Shown here in pieces: positions 32,361-42,473 of a stretch of DNA of 64,000 nucleotides. The position numbers and the translations under genes were made by a program. The stretch is from Flavobacterium ustbae (lineage in GTDB: Bacteria > Bacteroidota > Bacteroidia > Flavobacteriales > Flavobacteriaceae): contig NZ_RPOC01000001.1 of the NCBI RefSeq assembly GCF_003946915.1, positions 248,001 through 312,000 of the forward strand. Direction: 5' to 3'. Under the pieces are notes generated by a model that had not been told where the DNA came from, ran no database searches, and saw only the letters and a list, made by a program, of their open reading frames with translations. The stretch's first letter is position 1; each line of letters starts with the position of its first letter.

Positions 32361-33863
32361 CTATTTTAATCCGTCTTGTAAGGCTTTTAAGGCCTGAGCA
32401 TCATACACGGTATTTGTACTTCTGTCAAAAAGTGACATGGTATTTACACCCAAGTTTCCGGCATCCCAATAGAAAGGAATTAGTCCATTTGCTTTTGATT
32501 TTTGCACTACATATTTTAAGAAGTAAGCTCTTGAATCTAAATGTAGTTTTAAATCATCGCCTGTTAAATTGGAACGTCTTATTGCTCCAAATTCTCCTAA
32601 AATAACTGGAATACCTTTGTCTACAAACTGGGTTTTCATAGAAAGAAAAAATTTATCTAAATCTGCTTCTTCGCCCCAAGTCGAATTTCTTGAAACATCT
32701 GTTGTGGAGTGATAGTCTTTTCCCCAGTAATAAAACATTTTACCCCAATCTGCATCTTTGTCCATTAAAGCAAACTGATATGGCGTGTAATAATGTACTT
32801 CGGCCATCATTCTGTTGGCTACTTTATCTGTTGGTAAAACCGTCATTAATTTATTAGTTTTCTCAATGTCTGTTGACGGACCTTGAACAATTAAATTACG
32901 GTAGGCATTTTTTCCGCCAGTAGAACGAACAGCATCTATAAACGTTTGGTGATAAGAAGTTAGAACCGCCATTTGTGTTGCATCTTCTACATTTGGTTCA
33001 TTGGCACTTGCAAAAAGAAGATGTTCGTCAAAATCACGTAAATGCGTTGCTATTTGTTCCCAAAATGCTTTTTGCTTGGCATTGTTTGCTTCTTTTTTGG
33101 CTTCGGTTACATTGTTCTCCAACCAGCCATTGTCCCAGTGGATATTTAGAATAACATACATATCGTTGTCTACACAATATTGAACCACTTCTTTTACCCT
33201 GTTTAACCAGTCTGTTTTAATTTGCGCTTTTTCGGCATTAGCCAAATATTGGTTCCAAGAACAAGGAATTCTAATGGCATTAAACCCGTTTGCTTTCACT
33301 AAATCAATTAAAGCTTTTGTAACTTTTGGATTTCCCCACGCAGTTTCTCCGCCAGTTGCTTCTAGTGTATTTCCAATGTTCCAGCCTAACTTCATTTTTG
33401 CCGCCAATTGTACGGCTGTGCTTGACATTCCGCTTTGGTCTGCTGCAATCGGATTGGTGTTGTAGCTTGGAAATAAACCTGAAGAAACTTCGCCCGCTGC
33501 CTGAGTTACCTCAATTTTTACCGGCTTTGATTCGCTAGAACTTATAGTTATAACCGCAGTTCTCGCTGTTTTTTCTGCATTTTCTAAAGCGGTTACTTTA
33601 ATAATAACCGAACCTTTTGTGCCAGCTGCCTGACTTACTTTGATCCAGTTGACAGAAGTAGCCAAAGACCATGCTGTAGCTTCTGAATTGATTGTTACAT
33701 CTACAGCATTTTCTTTACTGTCAATTGCAATTTTATTGGTACTAGCCGTTAACGATTTGATTGTAGTTTCCTGCACCGTTTCTTTGTCAGAACTGCAAGC
33801 TAAAACGCTAAAAAAAGCAAAGCACAGCAAGGTACAAATTAGATAATCTTTTAATGTTTTCAT
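32361..33863 (-). CDS. BACON-GH5 endoglucanase lipoprotein, likely endo-xyloglucanase
   Basis: This 500-aa lipoprotein (lipobox SVLAC, C23) carries a BACON domain (about 35-123) and a GH5 catalytic domain (about 140-498). The acid/base is E289 in ASANEPN and the nucleophile E424 in ILGEFGA, both correctly placed. WNIGNTLEATGGETAWGNP (about 161-179) is typical of subfamily GH5_4, which contains many endo-xyloglucanases. The BACON-GH5 arrangement on a surface lipoprotein matches the enzyme that starts xyloglucan breakdown in gut Bacteroides. It would cut the backbone outside the cell. Confidence 0.9.
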   Translation of the reverse strand: MKTLKDYLICTLLCFAFFSVLACSSDKETVQETTIKSLTASTNKIAIDSKENAVDVTINSEATAWSLATSVNWIKVSQAAGTKGSVIIKVTALENAEKTARTAVITISSSESKPVKIEVTQAAGEVSSGLFPSYNTNPIAADQSGMSSTAVQLAAKMKLGWNIGNTLEATGGETAWGNPKVTKALIDLVKANGFNAIRIPCSWNQYLANAEKAQIKTDWLNRVKEVVQYCVDNDMYVILNIHWDNGWLENNVTEAKKEANNAKQKAFWEQIATHLRDFDEHLLFASANEPNVEDATQMAVLTSYHQTFIDAVRSTGGKNAYRNLIVQGPSTDIEKTNKLMTVLPTDKVANRMMAEVHYYTPYQFALMDKDADWGKMFYYWGKDYHSTTDVSRNSTWGEEADLDKFFLSMKTQFVDKGIPVILGEFGAIRRSNLTGDDLKLHLDSRAYFLKYVVQKSKANGLIPFYWDAGNLGVNTMSLFDRSTNTVYDAQALKALQDGLK

Positions 33864-33899
33864 TTGGTTTGGTTGGTTTAAGTTAGTGAAGTTTGTAAA

Positions 33900-33933
33900 A
33901 TCAACGCCAACTTTTAATTAGGCTGGCGTTGAT
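33900..33933 (-). terminator. Hairpin between GH3 and GH5 genes
   Basis: The arms ATCAACGCCA / TGGCGTTGAT (10 bp, perfect) with a 14-nt loop lie after the GH3 stop on the minus strand. Confidence 0.6.
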
Positions 33934-33967
33934 TGATAATTAGTATATAAAGAAGAAAAACAAATAA

Positions 33968-36205
33968 TTATTTAACGTTTACCTGAATTTCTTTTTTGAT
34001 ATCTCTAGAAGATGTTCCTACTTTGATAGTATATTTTCCTGGTTCAACTACCCATTTTTTTGAAGTTACATCATAGTAAGCTAATTCTTTAACCGGAACT
34101 TTAATTGTTACTGTTTCTGAACTTCCAGCTTTAACAGCTACTTTTTTGAAGCCTTTTAGTTCTTTTGCAGCACGCGTCACTTTAGAATCCGATTTTGAAG
34201 TATATACCTGAACCACTTCTTTTCCGTCTACTTTTCCTGTATTTTTAAGATCAACAGCAACTTCGATAACATCGTTTTGTGCATATTCAGCTTTGTTTGT
34301 TTTTGCATTTTCTAAAGCAAAAGTCGTATATGATAATCCGTAACCAAAAGGATATAAAGGCGCTACGTTTTTAGTATCAAACCAACGGTATCCAATTAAA
34401 AGTCCTTCTTCATATTTTACCGCTTTGTCTCCAGGGAAACTGTTTGTAGCGTGTGCAGGAGAATCTTTCAATTGTTTTGGCATTGTCCAAGGTAATTTTC
34501 CTGACGGATTTACTTTTCCTAAAATAACGTCTGCCAATGCATTTCCGCCTTCAGAACCATTAAACCAGCTCCAAACTAATGCTGATGATTTTTCGCTTAC
34601 TTCATTAATATCAAATGGAGCTCCGGCAATCATTACCACAATAGTTTTAGGATTAGCAGCGACTACTTGTTTAATTAATTCTTCTTGTCCGAATGGCAAG
34701 TGTAAATCTCTTCTGTCTGAAGCTTCTGTTTCGTAATCACGGTTTGAACCCGCAAAAATGATTGCAACATCTGAGTTTTTAGCTGCCTCTACTGCTTCTT
34801 TAATTTTCGCTGGATCAACTTTATCAATTGTAACCGGTCCTGTAGAAGTGATGTTTCCTAAGTTCCCTTTATTTTTTTCGTCATAACGCTCTAAATATCC
34901 TTCCGCATAATTAATTTTTACTGACGAAGGCAATCTGTTTTTAAGACCTTCAAGCGGCGTTACTTCTCTTTTTGTTTTCACTCCGGCACCAAATCCGCCC
35001 AAAGCATTTTTCTTTGTCGCATTGTTTCCAATTACAGCAATAGATTTTACTCCGTCTAATTTTAGTGGCAACGCATTGTTTTCATTTTTCAATAAAACAA
35101 TAGCTTCAGCTGCAATTTTGTAAGCATCTTGGTAATGTGCTTCGGTTGCAATACTTCCTTTTGCACGTGTTCCGCCGCCCATTGCTTTAATATGAAATAA
35201 ACCGCGTAAAATACGTTTTACGTGAAGATCAATTTCTTTTTCTGAAACTTCTCCCGATTTTACCGCAGCAATTAATTTATCGGCTAACCAAAATTCGTTG
35301 AATGGTTTTGGAGTTCCCATTTCGATATCTAAACCATTCTTTAGAGATTTTGCTGTAGAATGCACCGCAGCCCAGTCTGAAACTACGATTCCTTTGAATC
35401 CCCACTCGTCACGAAGGATTTTATTCAGCATATAATCGTTTTCACATAAATATTCTCCTCTAAATTTATTGTAAGCGCCCATAATGCTATAAGCCTTTCC
35501 TTCTTTTACTGTTGCTTCAAAAGCTGGAAGGTAAATTTCACGAAGTGTACGCTCGTCAATCTGAACATCTACAAAATCACGATTGGTTTCCTGATTGTTT
35601 GCTGCATAATGTTTTACGCAAGCCATTACATCTTTTTCTTGTAAACCAACTACCAACGGCACGGCCATTTTTTTATTCAAAAACGGATCTTCAGACATGT
35701 ATTCGTACGTTCTTCCTCCAAGCGGTGTTCTCACCATATTGATAGCTGGCGAAAGTAACATGTCTTTATCTCTTGCACGTAGTTCTTCTCCTAAACTGGT
35801 TCCGAACGTATGCGCCATTTCTGCATTAAAAGTGGCTGCTAATGCTCCGCCTGCTGGATAATAAGTTGCAAAATCGTTTGTCCATCCTGCTGGAGCCCAG
35901 TTATCACGAGAGATTTCTTCACGAACCCCAAGTGGCCCATCAGCCATTTTTAATTCTGGAATTCCTAAACGTTTTACGCCTGCATTTGCAAACATACTGT
36001 TACCGTGAAGCATTCCGATTTTTTCTTCTAATGTCATTTGCGAAATCAGTTTGTCGATTTCCGCGTCATGTTCTGTTCCTATTTCTTTTCCTACGTATTC
36101 TTCGGTTTGATCTGTATTTGATGCTAAAGTTTGTGCATCATTTTTACAAGAAGTAAAAAATGCAAAACACAAAGCTGCCGAAAGGTATATCATTTTGTTT
36201 TTCAT
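33968..36205 (-). CDS. GH3 family beta-glucosidase lipoprotein
   Basis: This 745-aa enzyme has a lipoprotein signal (FFTSC, C20). It has a GH3 N-terminal TIM-barrel with nucleophile D277 in IVVSDWAAV, a C-terminal alpha/beta sandwich (about 385-620) and a fibronectin-III-like domain (about 655-745). KHYAANNQE (about 198-206) is part of the substrate pocket. It is the most canonical beta-glucosidase of the locus and would release glucose from trimmed xyloglucan oligosaccharides. A GH39 gene precedes it after a 240-bp gap holding a repeat element. Confidence 0.93.
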   Translation of the reverse strand: MKNKMIYLSAALCFAFFTSCKNDAQTLASNTDQTEEYVGKEIGTEHDAEIDKLISQMTLEEKIGMLHGNSMFANAGVKRLGIPELKMADGPLGVREEISRDNWAPAGWTNDFATYYPAGGALAATFNAEMAHTFGTSLGEELRARDKDMLLSPAINMVRTPLGGRTYEYMSEDPFLNKKMAVPLVVGLQEKDVMACVKHYAANNQETNRDFVDVQIDERTLREIYLPAFEATVKEGKAYSIMGAYNKFRGEYLCENDYMLNKILRDEWGFKGIVVSDWAAVHSTAKSLKNGLDIEMGTPKPFNEFWLADKLIAAVKSGEVSEKEIDLHVKRILRGLFHIKAMGGGTRAKGSIATEAHYQDAYKIAAEAIVLLKNENNALPLKLDGVKSIAVIGNNATKKNALGGFGAGVKTKREVTPLEGLKNRLPSSVKINYAEGYLERYDEKNKGNLGNITSTGPVTIDKVDPAKIKEAVEAAKNSDVAIIFAGSNRDYETEASDRRDLHLPFGQEELIKQVVAANPKTIVVMIAGAPFDINEVSEKSSALVWSWFNGSEGGNALADVILGKVNPSGKLPWTMPKQLKDSPAHATNSFPGDKAVKYEEGLLIGYRWFDTKNVAPLYPFGYGLSYTTFALENAKTNKAEYAQNDVIEVAVDLKNTGKVDGKEVVQVYTSKSDSKVTRAAKELKGFKKVAVKAGSSETVTIKVPVKELAYYDVTSKKWVVEPGKYTIKVGTSSRDIKKEIQVNVK

Positions 36206-36279
36206 AGATAGTATTTTTATGTTGTTTGTGGTTTCTTGTTTTTAGTTTATTGTTGAATCTTAGCGTGTATACTTTTTTA

Positions 36280-36432
36280 AACACATAGAAACATAGGTTT
36301 TTGCATTTTAAAAAAAGGCGTTTCACTTGTTTAAATTCATCCCGAAACTTCGGGACTGAATATGTGTTAGAAACTAGTTTCTTTTCATTTTCTTTTTATT
36401 CACAAAGAAAAAAATCTATGTTTCTATGTGTT
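36280..36432. mobile_element. MITE-like element, copy B
   Basis: This 153-bp element has exactly complementary 17-bp ends (AACACATAGAAACATAG / CTATGTTTCTATGTGTT). Its interior matches copy C, except that the palindrome TCCCGAAACTTCGGGA (36340-36355) replaces the CATAGCT core. Confidence 0.75.
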
Positions 36433-36445
36433 AAATATTTTCTGC

Positions 36446-38026
36446 TTATTGTTTGATTAAATTCAGCATCACAACATCATTTTCATTGATTTTGAATTCT
36501 CTGCTGAAAGTTCCTTTTCCGTCAATTGTAATTTTTTCTGTTGAAATTGGCGCTCCGGTATTTTTTTCTTTTAATGTATTTACTTGCTCACGAGTTAACT
36601 GATTTGGTTTATTCATCGAAAGATAATCAGCATAAACGTCATTTACTTTGTACCCAACTTTGTAAATTTCTAATACATATTTTCCTTTCTGCATTCCATC
36701 AACTTCAATTTTTACTTTTCCTTTTTCTTTTGATGGAAGATCTTTAATGTAATATGTTTGATTCAGTTCTTTATTTCCAGGATGTGTATTGGTAAAATCC
36801 CACAATAAAACTTGCACATCGCCTTTTGCATTTTTAGAAGTCCAAGAAGCTTTATCTGAATTTTGAAGTTCTGTTTCTCCTAATTTATTCATTAAAAAAT
36901 AAGAGAAATAAGCCGGCTTTTTAATTCCCTGTGTATTCAATAATCCGAAACCACCGTGAAAGGGTGTATATCTTGGCCCCGCTTCTTCAAAAATATCAGT
37001 AAAAACCCAATACGACATTGAGTTTGCGGCATTTCCCACTTGTTTTAATTTTTGCAAAATGTATGCTGCCGAATGATAACTGTCGTGAATTGGATCTGCA
37101 GGCGTATAAGACGAGCTCCATTCTGTATAATGCAATTCAAGATTTGGTTTCGTAGATTCTGAAATCTGTTTGCGTGAATTCATAACTTCGCCACTTACAC
37201 TAAATTCATCTTTACTTAATATCGTTCCAGAAGTCCCAAATTCGTCCAAATATCCGTGATTGACTCCATAAGCATGAGTCGAAATAAAATCTATCGGAAC
37301 ATTATTTTTTTCGCAAAAAGCAATTGTTTCCGGAACCCAAGCTGCACCGGCTGTTGCAGGCCCGCCTACCTTGTATGCAGGATTTACGGCTTTTACACCA
37401 CGAACTGCGTAATCGTATAATTTATAATATTCTTCTTGTGTACTGCTCCAAAATCCAGGTGAAAGATTAGGTTCGTTCCACACTTCAAAATACCATGTTT
37501 TTACTTCTTCATCTCCGTAACGTTCTTTAAAATGTGCGGTTAGATTTCGAATTAAATCTTCCCATTTTTTATAATCTTTTGGAGGCGTTACATTGCCGCG
37601 CCACCAAAAAATAGTTTCTTTTCCGCTTGCCAAAGCATTCGGCATAAAACCTAATTCAACAAAAGGTTTCATTTTCAAACTCACAATATAATCGAACAAA
37701 ACGTCTACATATTGGTAATTGTATTCTGGATTTCCCTTTTCGTCTTCGCGATAAATCGCCATATCATCTGTAAATAAACCATGAAAACGAATGTATTTAA
37801 AATCACATTCTTTTTTGACCATCGCCAATTGCTGCTGCCAATCGGCACGAAGGCCTTCATTTGCACGACCAGCACCAATACATTCTTTAAACATGGTGTT
37901 TAATTTTCCAGCCGATTTGTTATAATCAACTTTAATAATCCTGTTCTGAGCATTTGCTTCTTGTGCAGACAAATCGACGCTCGTCAATCCGATAAGAGCA
38001 AATAGCATTATGAGACTTTTTTTCAT
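36446..38026 (-). CDS. GH39 family glycosidase (beta-xylosidase-like)
   Basis: This 526-aa exported protein has a signal peptide (1-21) and a GH39 barrel. The acid/base is E185 in EVWNEPN and the nucleophile E302 in LHYTEWSSS. A beta-sandwich tail (about 390-526) follows. GH39 includes beta-xylosidases and a few other beta-glycosidases. It is not a standard member of xyloglucan loci, so it may act on a xylose- or arabinose-bearing side chain, or the locus may take a mixed substrate. Only 26 bp separate it from the preceding GH3. Confidence 0.9.
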   Translation of the reverse strand: MKKSLIMLFALIGLTSVDLSAQEANAQNRIIKVDYNKSAGKLNTMFKECIGAGRANEGLRADWQQQLAMVKKECDFKYIRFHGLFTDDMAIYREDEKGNPEYNYQYVDVLFDYIVSLKMKPFVELGFMPNALASGKETIFWWRGNVTPPKDYKKWEDLIRNLTAHFKERYGDEEVKTWYFEVWNEPNLSPGFWSSTQEEYYKLYDYAVRGVKAVNPAYKVGGPATAGAAWVPETIAFCEKNNVPIDFISTHAYGVNHGYLDEFGTSGTILSKDEFSVSGEVMNSRKQISESTKPNLELHYTEWSSSYTPADPIHDSYHSAAYILQKLKQVGNAANSMSYWVFTDIFEEAGPRYTPFHGGFGLLNTQGIKKPAYFSYFLMNKLGETELQNSDKASWTSKNAKGDVQVLLWDFTNTHPGNKELNQTYYIKDLPSKEKGKVKIEVDGMQKGKYVLEIYKVGYKVNDVYADYLSMNKPNQLTREQVNTLKEKNTGAPISTEKITIDGKGTFSREFKINENDVVMLNLIKQ

Positions 38027-38052
38027 ATTTAAATTTTAAAATCTTTTCTAAC

Positions 38053-40209
38053 TTATTTAGCGTTGATATTTTTCTTCAATAAAATAACATCCGATGCAGT
38101 TCCGATCTGAATTTCGATGCTATTTTTTTCGAGCTCAAAAGTTTGTTTTGCAGTATTCCAGTATTCTAAATCTTTGGCTTTTAAAATCAAATCGACATTT
38201 TTGGTTTCTCCAGCTTTAAAGAAAACTCTTTTAAAAGCTTTTAGTTCTTTTTCCGGACGCTCTACTTTTGATTCTAATTGTTTTACATATAATTGGATCA
38301 CTTCGTCTCCGTCTTTATTTCCCGAATTTGTAATGGAAACTGTCACTTTTATTTCGCCGTTTTTATCAATGATTTCCGAATCGGTTGCTACCGAATTGTA
38401 TTTAAAAGTCGTATAACTCAATCCGTGACCAAAAGCATATAAAGGTTTCTTTCGGAGAAACATATACGTTCTGCCATTTCGAATGTTGTAATCTAATAAT
38501 TCTGGCAGATCAGTAATGTCTTTAACCCAGGTTTGCGTTAAACGCCCCGCCGGATTGTAATCTCCAAATAAAACATCGGCCAAAGCCGTTCCCGTTTCCT
38601 GACTATTTTGGGTCATGTGTACAATTGCCGGCACATTTTCCTGAGTCCAATTTATAGCATACGGAAAACTGCTGATCAAAGCCACAACCGTTTCAGGATT
38701 GGCCTGATAGACCACTTTTATCAAATCTTCTTGTTCTAAAGTCAAAGACTGACGGTCAACCGCTTCTTTACCTTCACTTGGCACCGGACAATTGGCCCAG
38801 CCCGCATTACAAACTGGATGATTCCCGACAATTACAATTACGGCATCGGCTTTTTTAGCAATCGTAGCTGCTTTTCCGTCAATGTTATTTTTGGCGTAAA
38901 GAATTTCTACGTTGTTCCCTAATTTGTTTTTAATTCCATCTAAAGGAGTAACCATATAAGGAGGAGTTCCGCTGTACCAGTCCAAAAGCACTTCATCTGC
39001 ACGCGGCCCGATTATAGCGATGGTTTTTAATTTTTCTTTTTGTAAAGGCAAAAACCCCTTGTCGTTTTTTAATAAAACAATTGATTTTTGAGTTGCCTCT
39101 AAAGCTATTTTTTTATGTTCTGATCTTTTCCAAGGATCGATTGTATCTTTTTCTTTTCCAATTTTCGAATACGGATTTTCATCTGAAGCATCCAGCATTC
39201 CCAATTTAATCATCACTCTGTAATTGCCTCGCAATACTTCGTCAAGATCTTTTTCTTTTAAATATCCGTTAGAAAGCGCTCCATAAATTCCTTCTGTAAA
39301 TTCATCCAAAAACTGATTGATTCCCGCTTTGATTGCGGCTGCAGCTCCCAGATTTTTATCGGCATAATATTTATGGTCTGAAAGCAAAAGCTTGAAAGCG
39401 CCTCCATCGGTACAAATAATTCCGTTCTGTCCCCATTCTTTCTGCGTGATATTTTTCAGCATCGGATGCACCATTGCCGGAATCCCGTTTACTTTATTAT
39501 AAGCCGCCATGTAGGCACGCGAACCGCCTTCGACAACACCCATTTGAAAAGGCAATGCGTAATACTCACGCCATAGTCTTTCGTCAAAATCAGATGATGT
39601 ATAGGTTCTTCCATCTTCATTGCTGTTGGCTAGAAAATGTTTCATTAAAGAAGCCGTTTGCCAATATTTCGGATGATTCCCTTGTAGTCCTTTTACAAAA
39701 GCAACCGTCATGGTTCCGTTAAAAAATGCGTCTTCCCCATAACTTTCTTCTGTACGACCCCAACGTGGATCTCTAGCGATATCGGCATTTGGAGCGCGAA
39801 CAACCAAACCGCCACGATTGTATTTTTGCAATGCAAATCGCGCTTCGTAACCTTCAACATTTGCCACTTTTTGAAGCAGTTCTGTATCCCAAGTTTCTCC
39901 CAAACCGTAAGCTTGAGGAAAAGTGGTTGTGGTTAACGGCTGTTTGTTTTTACCGCCCCATTCTCCAGGTCCGCCCAAAGCCAAACCATGCAATCCTTCT
40001 ACATGTCCTGTACCAATTACGCCCAATCTTTTTACGGATGGATTGGTGCTTAAAGCCTCTACTTTCTCATCAAGCGTCATAAGAGACAGCAAATTGTCAA
40101 TACGCTTTTCAGTATCTAAATTTGGATTCTGAAAAGGATATTGCTTTTGTTGTGATACGACCACATTTGCAGATAAAAGAAAAATGATATAGAAAATGCC
40201 GTTTTTCAT
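38053..40209 (-). CDS. GH3 family beta-glycosidase with atypical nucleophile context
   Basis: This 718-aa exported enzyme (signal 1-20) has three-domain GH3 architecture. The nucleophile should be D268, in IICTDGGAF rather than the usual VSDW. RDPRWGRTEESYGED (about 146-160) is typical of the GH3 branch containing xylan 1,4-beta-xylosidases. FnIII-like domain at about 630-715. Specificity could therefore be beta-xyloside or beta-glucoside. It lies 26 bp from the GH39 gene and is probably co-translated with it. Confidence 0.9.
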   Translation of the reverse strand: MKNGIFYIIFLLSANVVVSQQKQYPFQNPNLDTEKRIDNLLSLMTLDEKVEALSTNPSVKRLGVIGTGHVEGLHGLALGGPGEWGGKNKQPLTTTTFPQAYGLGETWDTELLQKVANVEGYEARFALQKYNRGGLVVRAPNADIARDPRWGRTEESYGEDAFFNGTMTVAFVKGLQGNHPKYWQTASLMKHFLANSNEDGRTYTSSDFDERLWREYYALPFQMGVVEGGSRAYMAAYNKVNGIPAMVHPMLKNITQKEWGQNGIICTDGGAFKLLLSDHKYYADKNLGAAAAIKAGINQFLDEFTEGIYGALSNGYLKEKDLDEVLRGNYRVMIKLGMLDASDENPYSKIGKEKDTIDPWKRSEHKKIALEATQKSIVLLKNDKGFLPLQKEKLKTIAIIGPRADEVLLDWYSGTPPYMVTPLDGIKNKLGNNVEILYAKNNIDGKAATIAKKADAVIVIVGNHPVCNAGWANCPVPSEGKEAVDRQSLTLEQEDLIKVVYQANPETVVALISSFPYAINWTQENVPAIVHMTQNSQETGTALADVLFGDYNPAGRLTQTWVKDITDLPELLDYNIRNGRTYMFLRKKPLYAFGHGLSYTTFKYNSVATDSEIIDKNGEIKVTVSITNSGNKDGDEVIQLYVKQLESKVERPEKELKAFKRVFFKAGETKNVDLILKAKDLEYWNTAKQTFELEKNSIEIQIGTASDVILLKKNINAK

Positions 40210-40273
40210 TTAGAAAGAGGATTGGTTTTATTTGGTTTCGGAAATAACTAATCTAATATTTTATTACGTTTAG

Positions 40274-40320
40274 TAAACCCGACAGTCCCGAAGCATCGGG
40301 ATAAAAACCTGTCGGGTTTA
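40274..40320. terminator. Palindrome with a second palindrome inside
   Basis: The outer arms TAAACCCGACAG / CTGTCGGGTTTA (12 bp, perfect) enclose TCCCGAAGCATCGGGA (40286-40301). A further palindrome, AGACGCAC-AGCG-GTGCGTCT (40346-40365), is nearby. It lies between the GH97 and GH3 genes. Confidence 0.7.
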
Positions 40321-40399
40321 ATTCTTAACGTTTAAACTATATGTTAGACGCACAGCGGTGCGTCTCTACAATGTGCGTGTCCTAAAAAAAATAGAATGA

Positions 40400-42406
40400 T
40401 TACAACTTCTTAAATCTCACAGCACCACCTCCGGCACCGCCTAAATTCAATTTTAAAGAATCAGTAGATTTTACTGTTTTCTTAGAAATTGCTACTGCTT
40501 CTGGATTATTCTTTTGATTTGTTCCTTCGGCGTCTACATAAATCTGAGCTTCGTAAGTTGCATTTGGATCTAAGAATGATAGTGAAACATTTACGTTTCT
40601 TGGATTTTCATTTGTCAAAGTTCCCAAATACCAATCAGCACTATTTCTGTCTTTTCTTGCCGTTGTGATGTATTCCCCAATTTTTCCTTCTACAATTTTA
40701 GTGTCTTCCCAATCTGTTGGAACATCTTTTAAGAATTGTAAAGCTGGTTTTCCTTCGTAGTTTTCAGGAAGATCGGCCAACATTTGAATTGGAGAATAAA
40801 GCACTACATACAATGCCAATTGCTGTCCCACTGTTCCCTGAATTCTTTTTCCTGGATAACCTTGTTTTACCTCAACATCAAAAATTCCAGGTGTAAAATC
40901 CATTGGCCCTGAAAGCATTCTTGTAAACGGAATAATACTCAAGTGATTTGGCGGATTTCCTTCGCTCCAAGCGTTATATTCCTGTCCACGGGCAGCCTCT
41001 CTCGAAACCATATTTGGGAAAGTTCTTCTTTCTCCTGTATCTTTAATTGATTCGTGGTATAAAACCGCTAAATCATATTGTGCTGCTTTTTCTAAAATGT
41101 ATCTGAAATAATTCACTCCAAACTGTCCAAAGTGCATTTGTTTCATGTTAAGTTTAGAACCTACGTGACCAATTTTTACGGTATGGATTCCTAATTTTTT
41201 GTATAAAGCAAAACCTTCGTCAACTTGTTTTAAATAATTGATTAAGTTAGAACCTGTTTCGTGGTATCCAATTAATTCAACGTTTTTGCTTTTTCCGTAA
41301 GCTACTACTTTTTCTAAATCGAAATTGTCAGCACTTTTCGTAAAGCTGAACATGTGCATACGGTTTTCGTACCAACCTGGCGTCCAACCTTTGTTCCAGC
41401 CTTCGATTAATAAATGATTGAAACCTTCTTTTGCTGTAAAATCAATATATGTTTCGGCATTTTTAGTTGTTGCACCTTGTTTGTCACTTTCCCAGAAAGT
41501 ATATTTTCCAATGTGCATTCCCCACCAAATTCCTAAATATTTATAAGGTTTGAAATAAGACGCTGTATTTTTTAATTTGTTTGGTTCGTTTAGGTTTAAA
41601 ACCAAATAAGAAGTAATCAATTCGCCTGGATTTTCTCCAATTTGAATGGTTCTCCAAGATGATGTGAAAGTCTCTTTAACGCGAACTTTAATTCCGTCAG
41701 GCCAAGGCACTAAGTCAGATTTTAGTTCTGTTCCTTTCGTGTTTACCAAAGTCATACTCGCAAAATCGATTAGGTTTGCTTCGTGGAAACTTAATGCCAA
41801 TCCGCTTTTGCTTTCAATTGTTAATGGAGTCAAAACCGTATCCAATTTACTTACCGGCGCATCTTTAAATAAATATTCGTCGCGGTTTTCCAAATTTGCT
41901 GGAATCCACCACGCTTTTCCATCTTCTTTTAAGTTAAAAGTTGTTTTTTCATCTGTAATGAAAATACTGTCTTTTACATTTTGTTTTGGATAAACATATC
42001 GAAATGCAACTCCGTCATCAAAAGCACGAAACTGAATTTGTAGTTTACGTTTGTTTCCAGTCTTTTGCTGTAAGTCAACTACCAGTTGATTATAGTGATT
42101 TCTAATGTTTTTCTTTTCTCCCCAAGCTTGTTCCCAAGTTTCGTCAAAGGTTGAAGTTTTTGCGCCTTTTATTTCGAAATTGGTGCTTAAATCTTCATTT
42201 CCTTTCAATACAAATCCCATTTCAGACGGAGAAATCACTTCGGTTTTTCCGTGAGAAACAGCGTATTTTGGAGCATTTTTTATAAGCTCAAATTTGATTT
42301 TGTTTTGTCCGTTTGGCGATGCCAGTTCGTAGGCATTTTTTGTTTTCTGGCTGTATCCGATTGTAATCGAAAGCAGTACGGCTGGGAGAATTAGATAGTT
42401 TTTCAT
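40400..42406 (-). CDS. GH97 family alpha-glucosidase, SusB-type (inverting)
   Basis: This 668-aa exported enzyme (signal 1-19) has an N-terminal beta-sandwich, a catalytic barrel (about 290-570) and a C-terminal beta-domain. E383 (GYHETGS), E452 (LYHESIK) and E476 (ARGQEYN) reproduce the spacing of the SusB catalytic glutamates 439/508/532. The position of the Asp nucleophile in retaining GH97 members falls in KIGHVGS, with no Asp. It is therefore predicted to be an inverting alpha-glucosidase. That activity is unusual for a beta-linked glucan locus and may point to starch-like contaminants or an alpha-linked side group. Confidence 0.88.
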   Translation of the reverse strand: MKNYLILPAVLLSITIGYSQKTKNAYELASPNGQNKIKFELIKNAPKYAVSHGKTEVISPSEMGFVLKGNEDLSTNFEIKGAKTSTFDETWEQAWGEKKNIRNHYNQLVVDLQQKTGNKRKLQIQFRAFDDGVAFRYVYPKQNVKDSIFITDEKTTFNLKEDGKAWWIPANLENRDEYLFKDAPVSKLDTVLTPLTIESKSGLALSFHEANLIDFASMTLVNTKGTELKSDLVPWPDGIKVRVKETFTSSWRTIQIGENPGELITSYLVLNLNEPNKLKNTASYFKPYKYLGIWWGMHIGKYTFWESDKQGATTKNAETYIDFTAKEGFNHLLIEGWNKGWTPGWYENRMHMFSFTKSADNFDLEKVVAYGKSKNVELIGYHETGSNLINYLKQVDEGFALYKKLGIHTVKIGHVGSKLNMKQMHFGQFGVNYFRYILEKAAQYDLAVLYHESIKDTGERRTFPNMVSREAARGQEYNAWSEGNPPNHLSIIPFTRMLSGPMDFTPGIFDVEVKQGYPGKRIQGTVGQQLALYVVLYSPIQMLADLPENYEGKPALQFLKDVPTDWEDTKIVEGKIGEYITTARKDRNSADWYLGTLTNENPRNVNVSLSFLDPNATYEAQIYVDAEGTNQKNNPEAVAISKKTVKSTDSLKLNLGGAGGGAVRFKKL

Positions 42407-42473
42407 GTTTTTTGGTATTATGTTTTTTATGCCACGAATTCACGAATTTTATTAATTAAATCTGTGGCTAGAT

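Noticed and set aside
36446..36747. Small plus-strand ORFs opposite the PUL enzymes
   Set aside because: They have low-complexity translations in the antisense of well-supported genes and no promoters.
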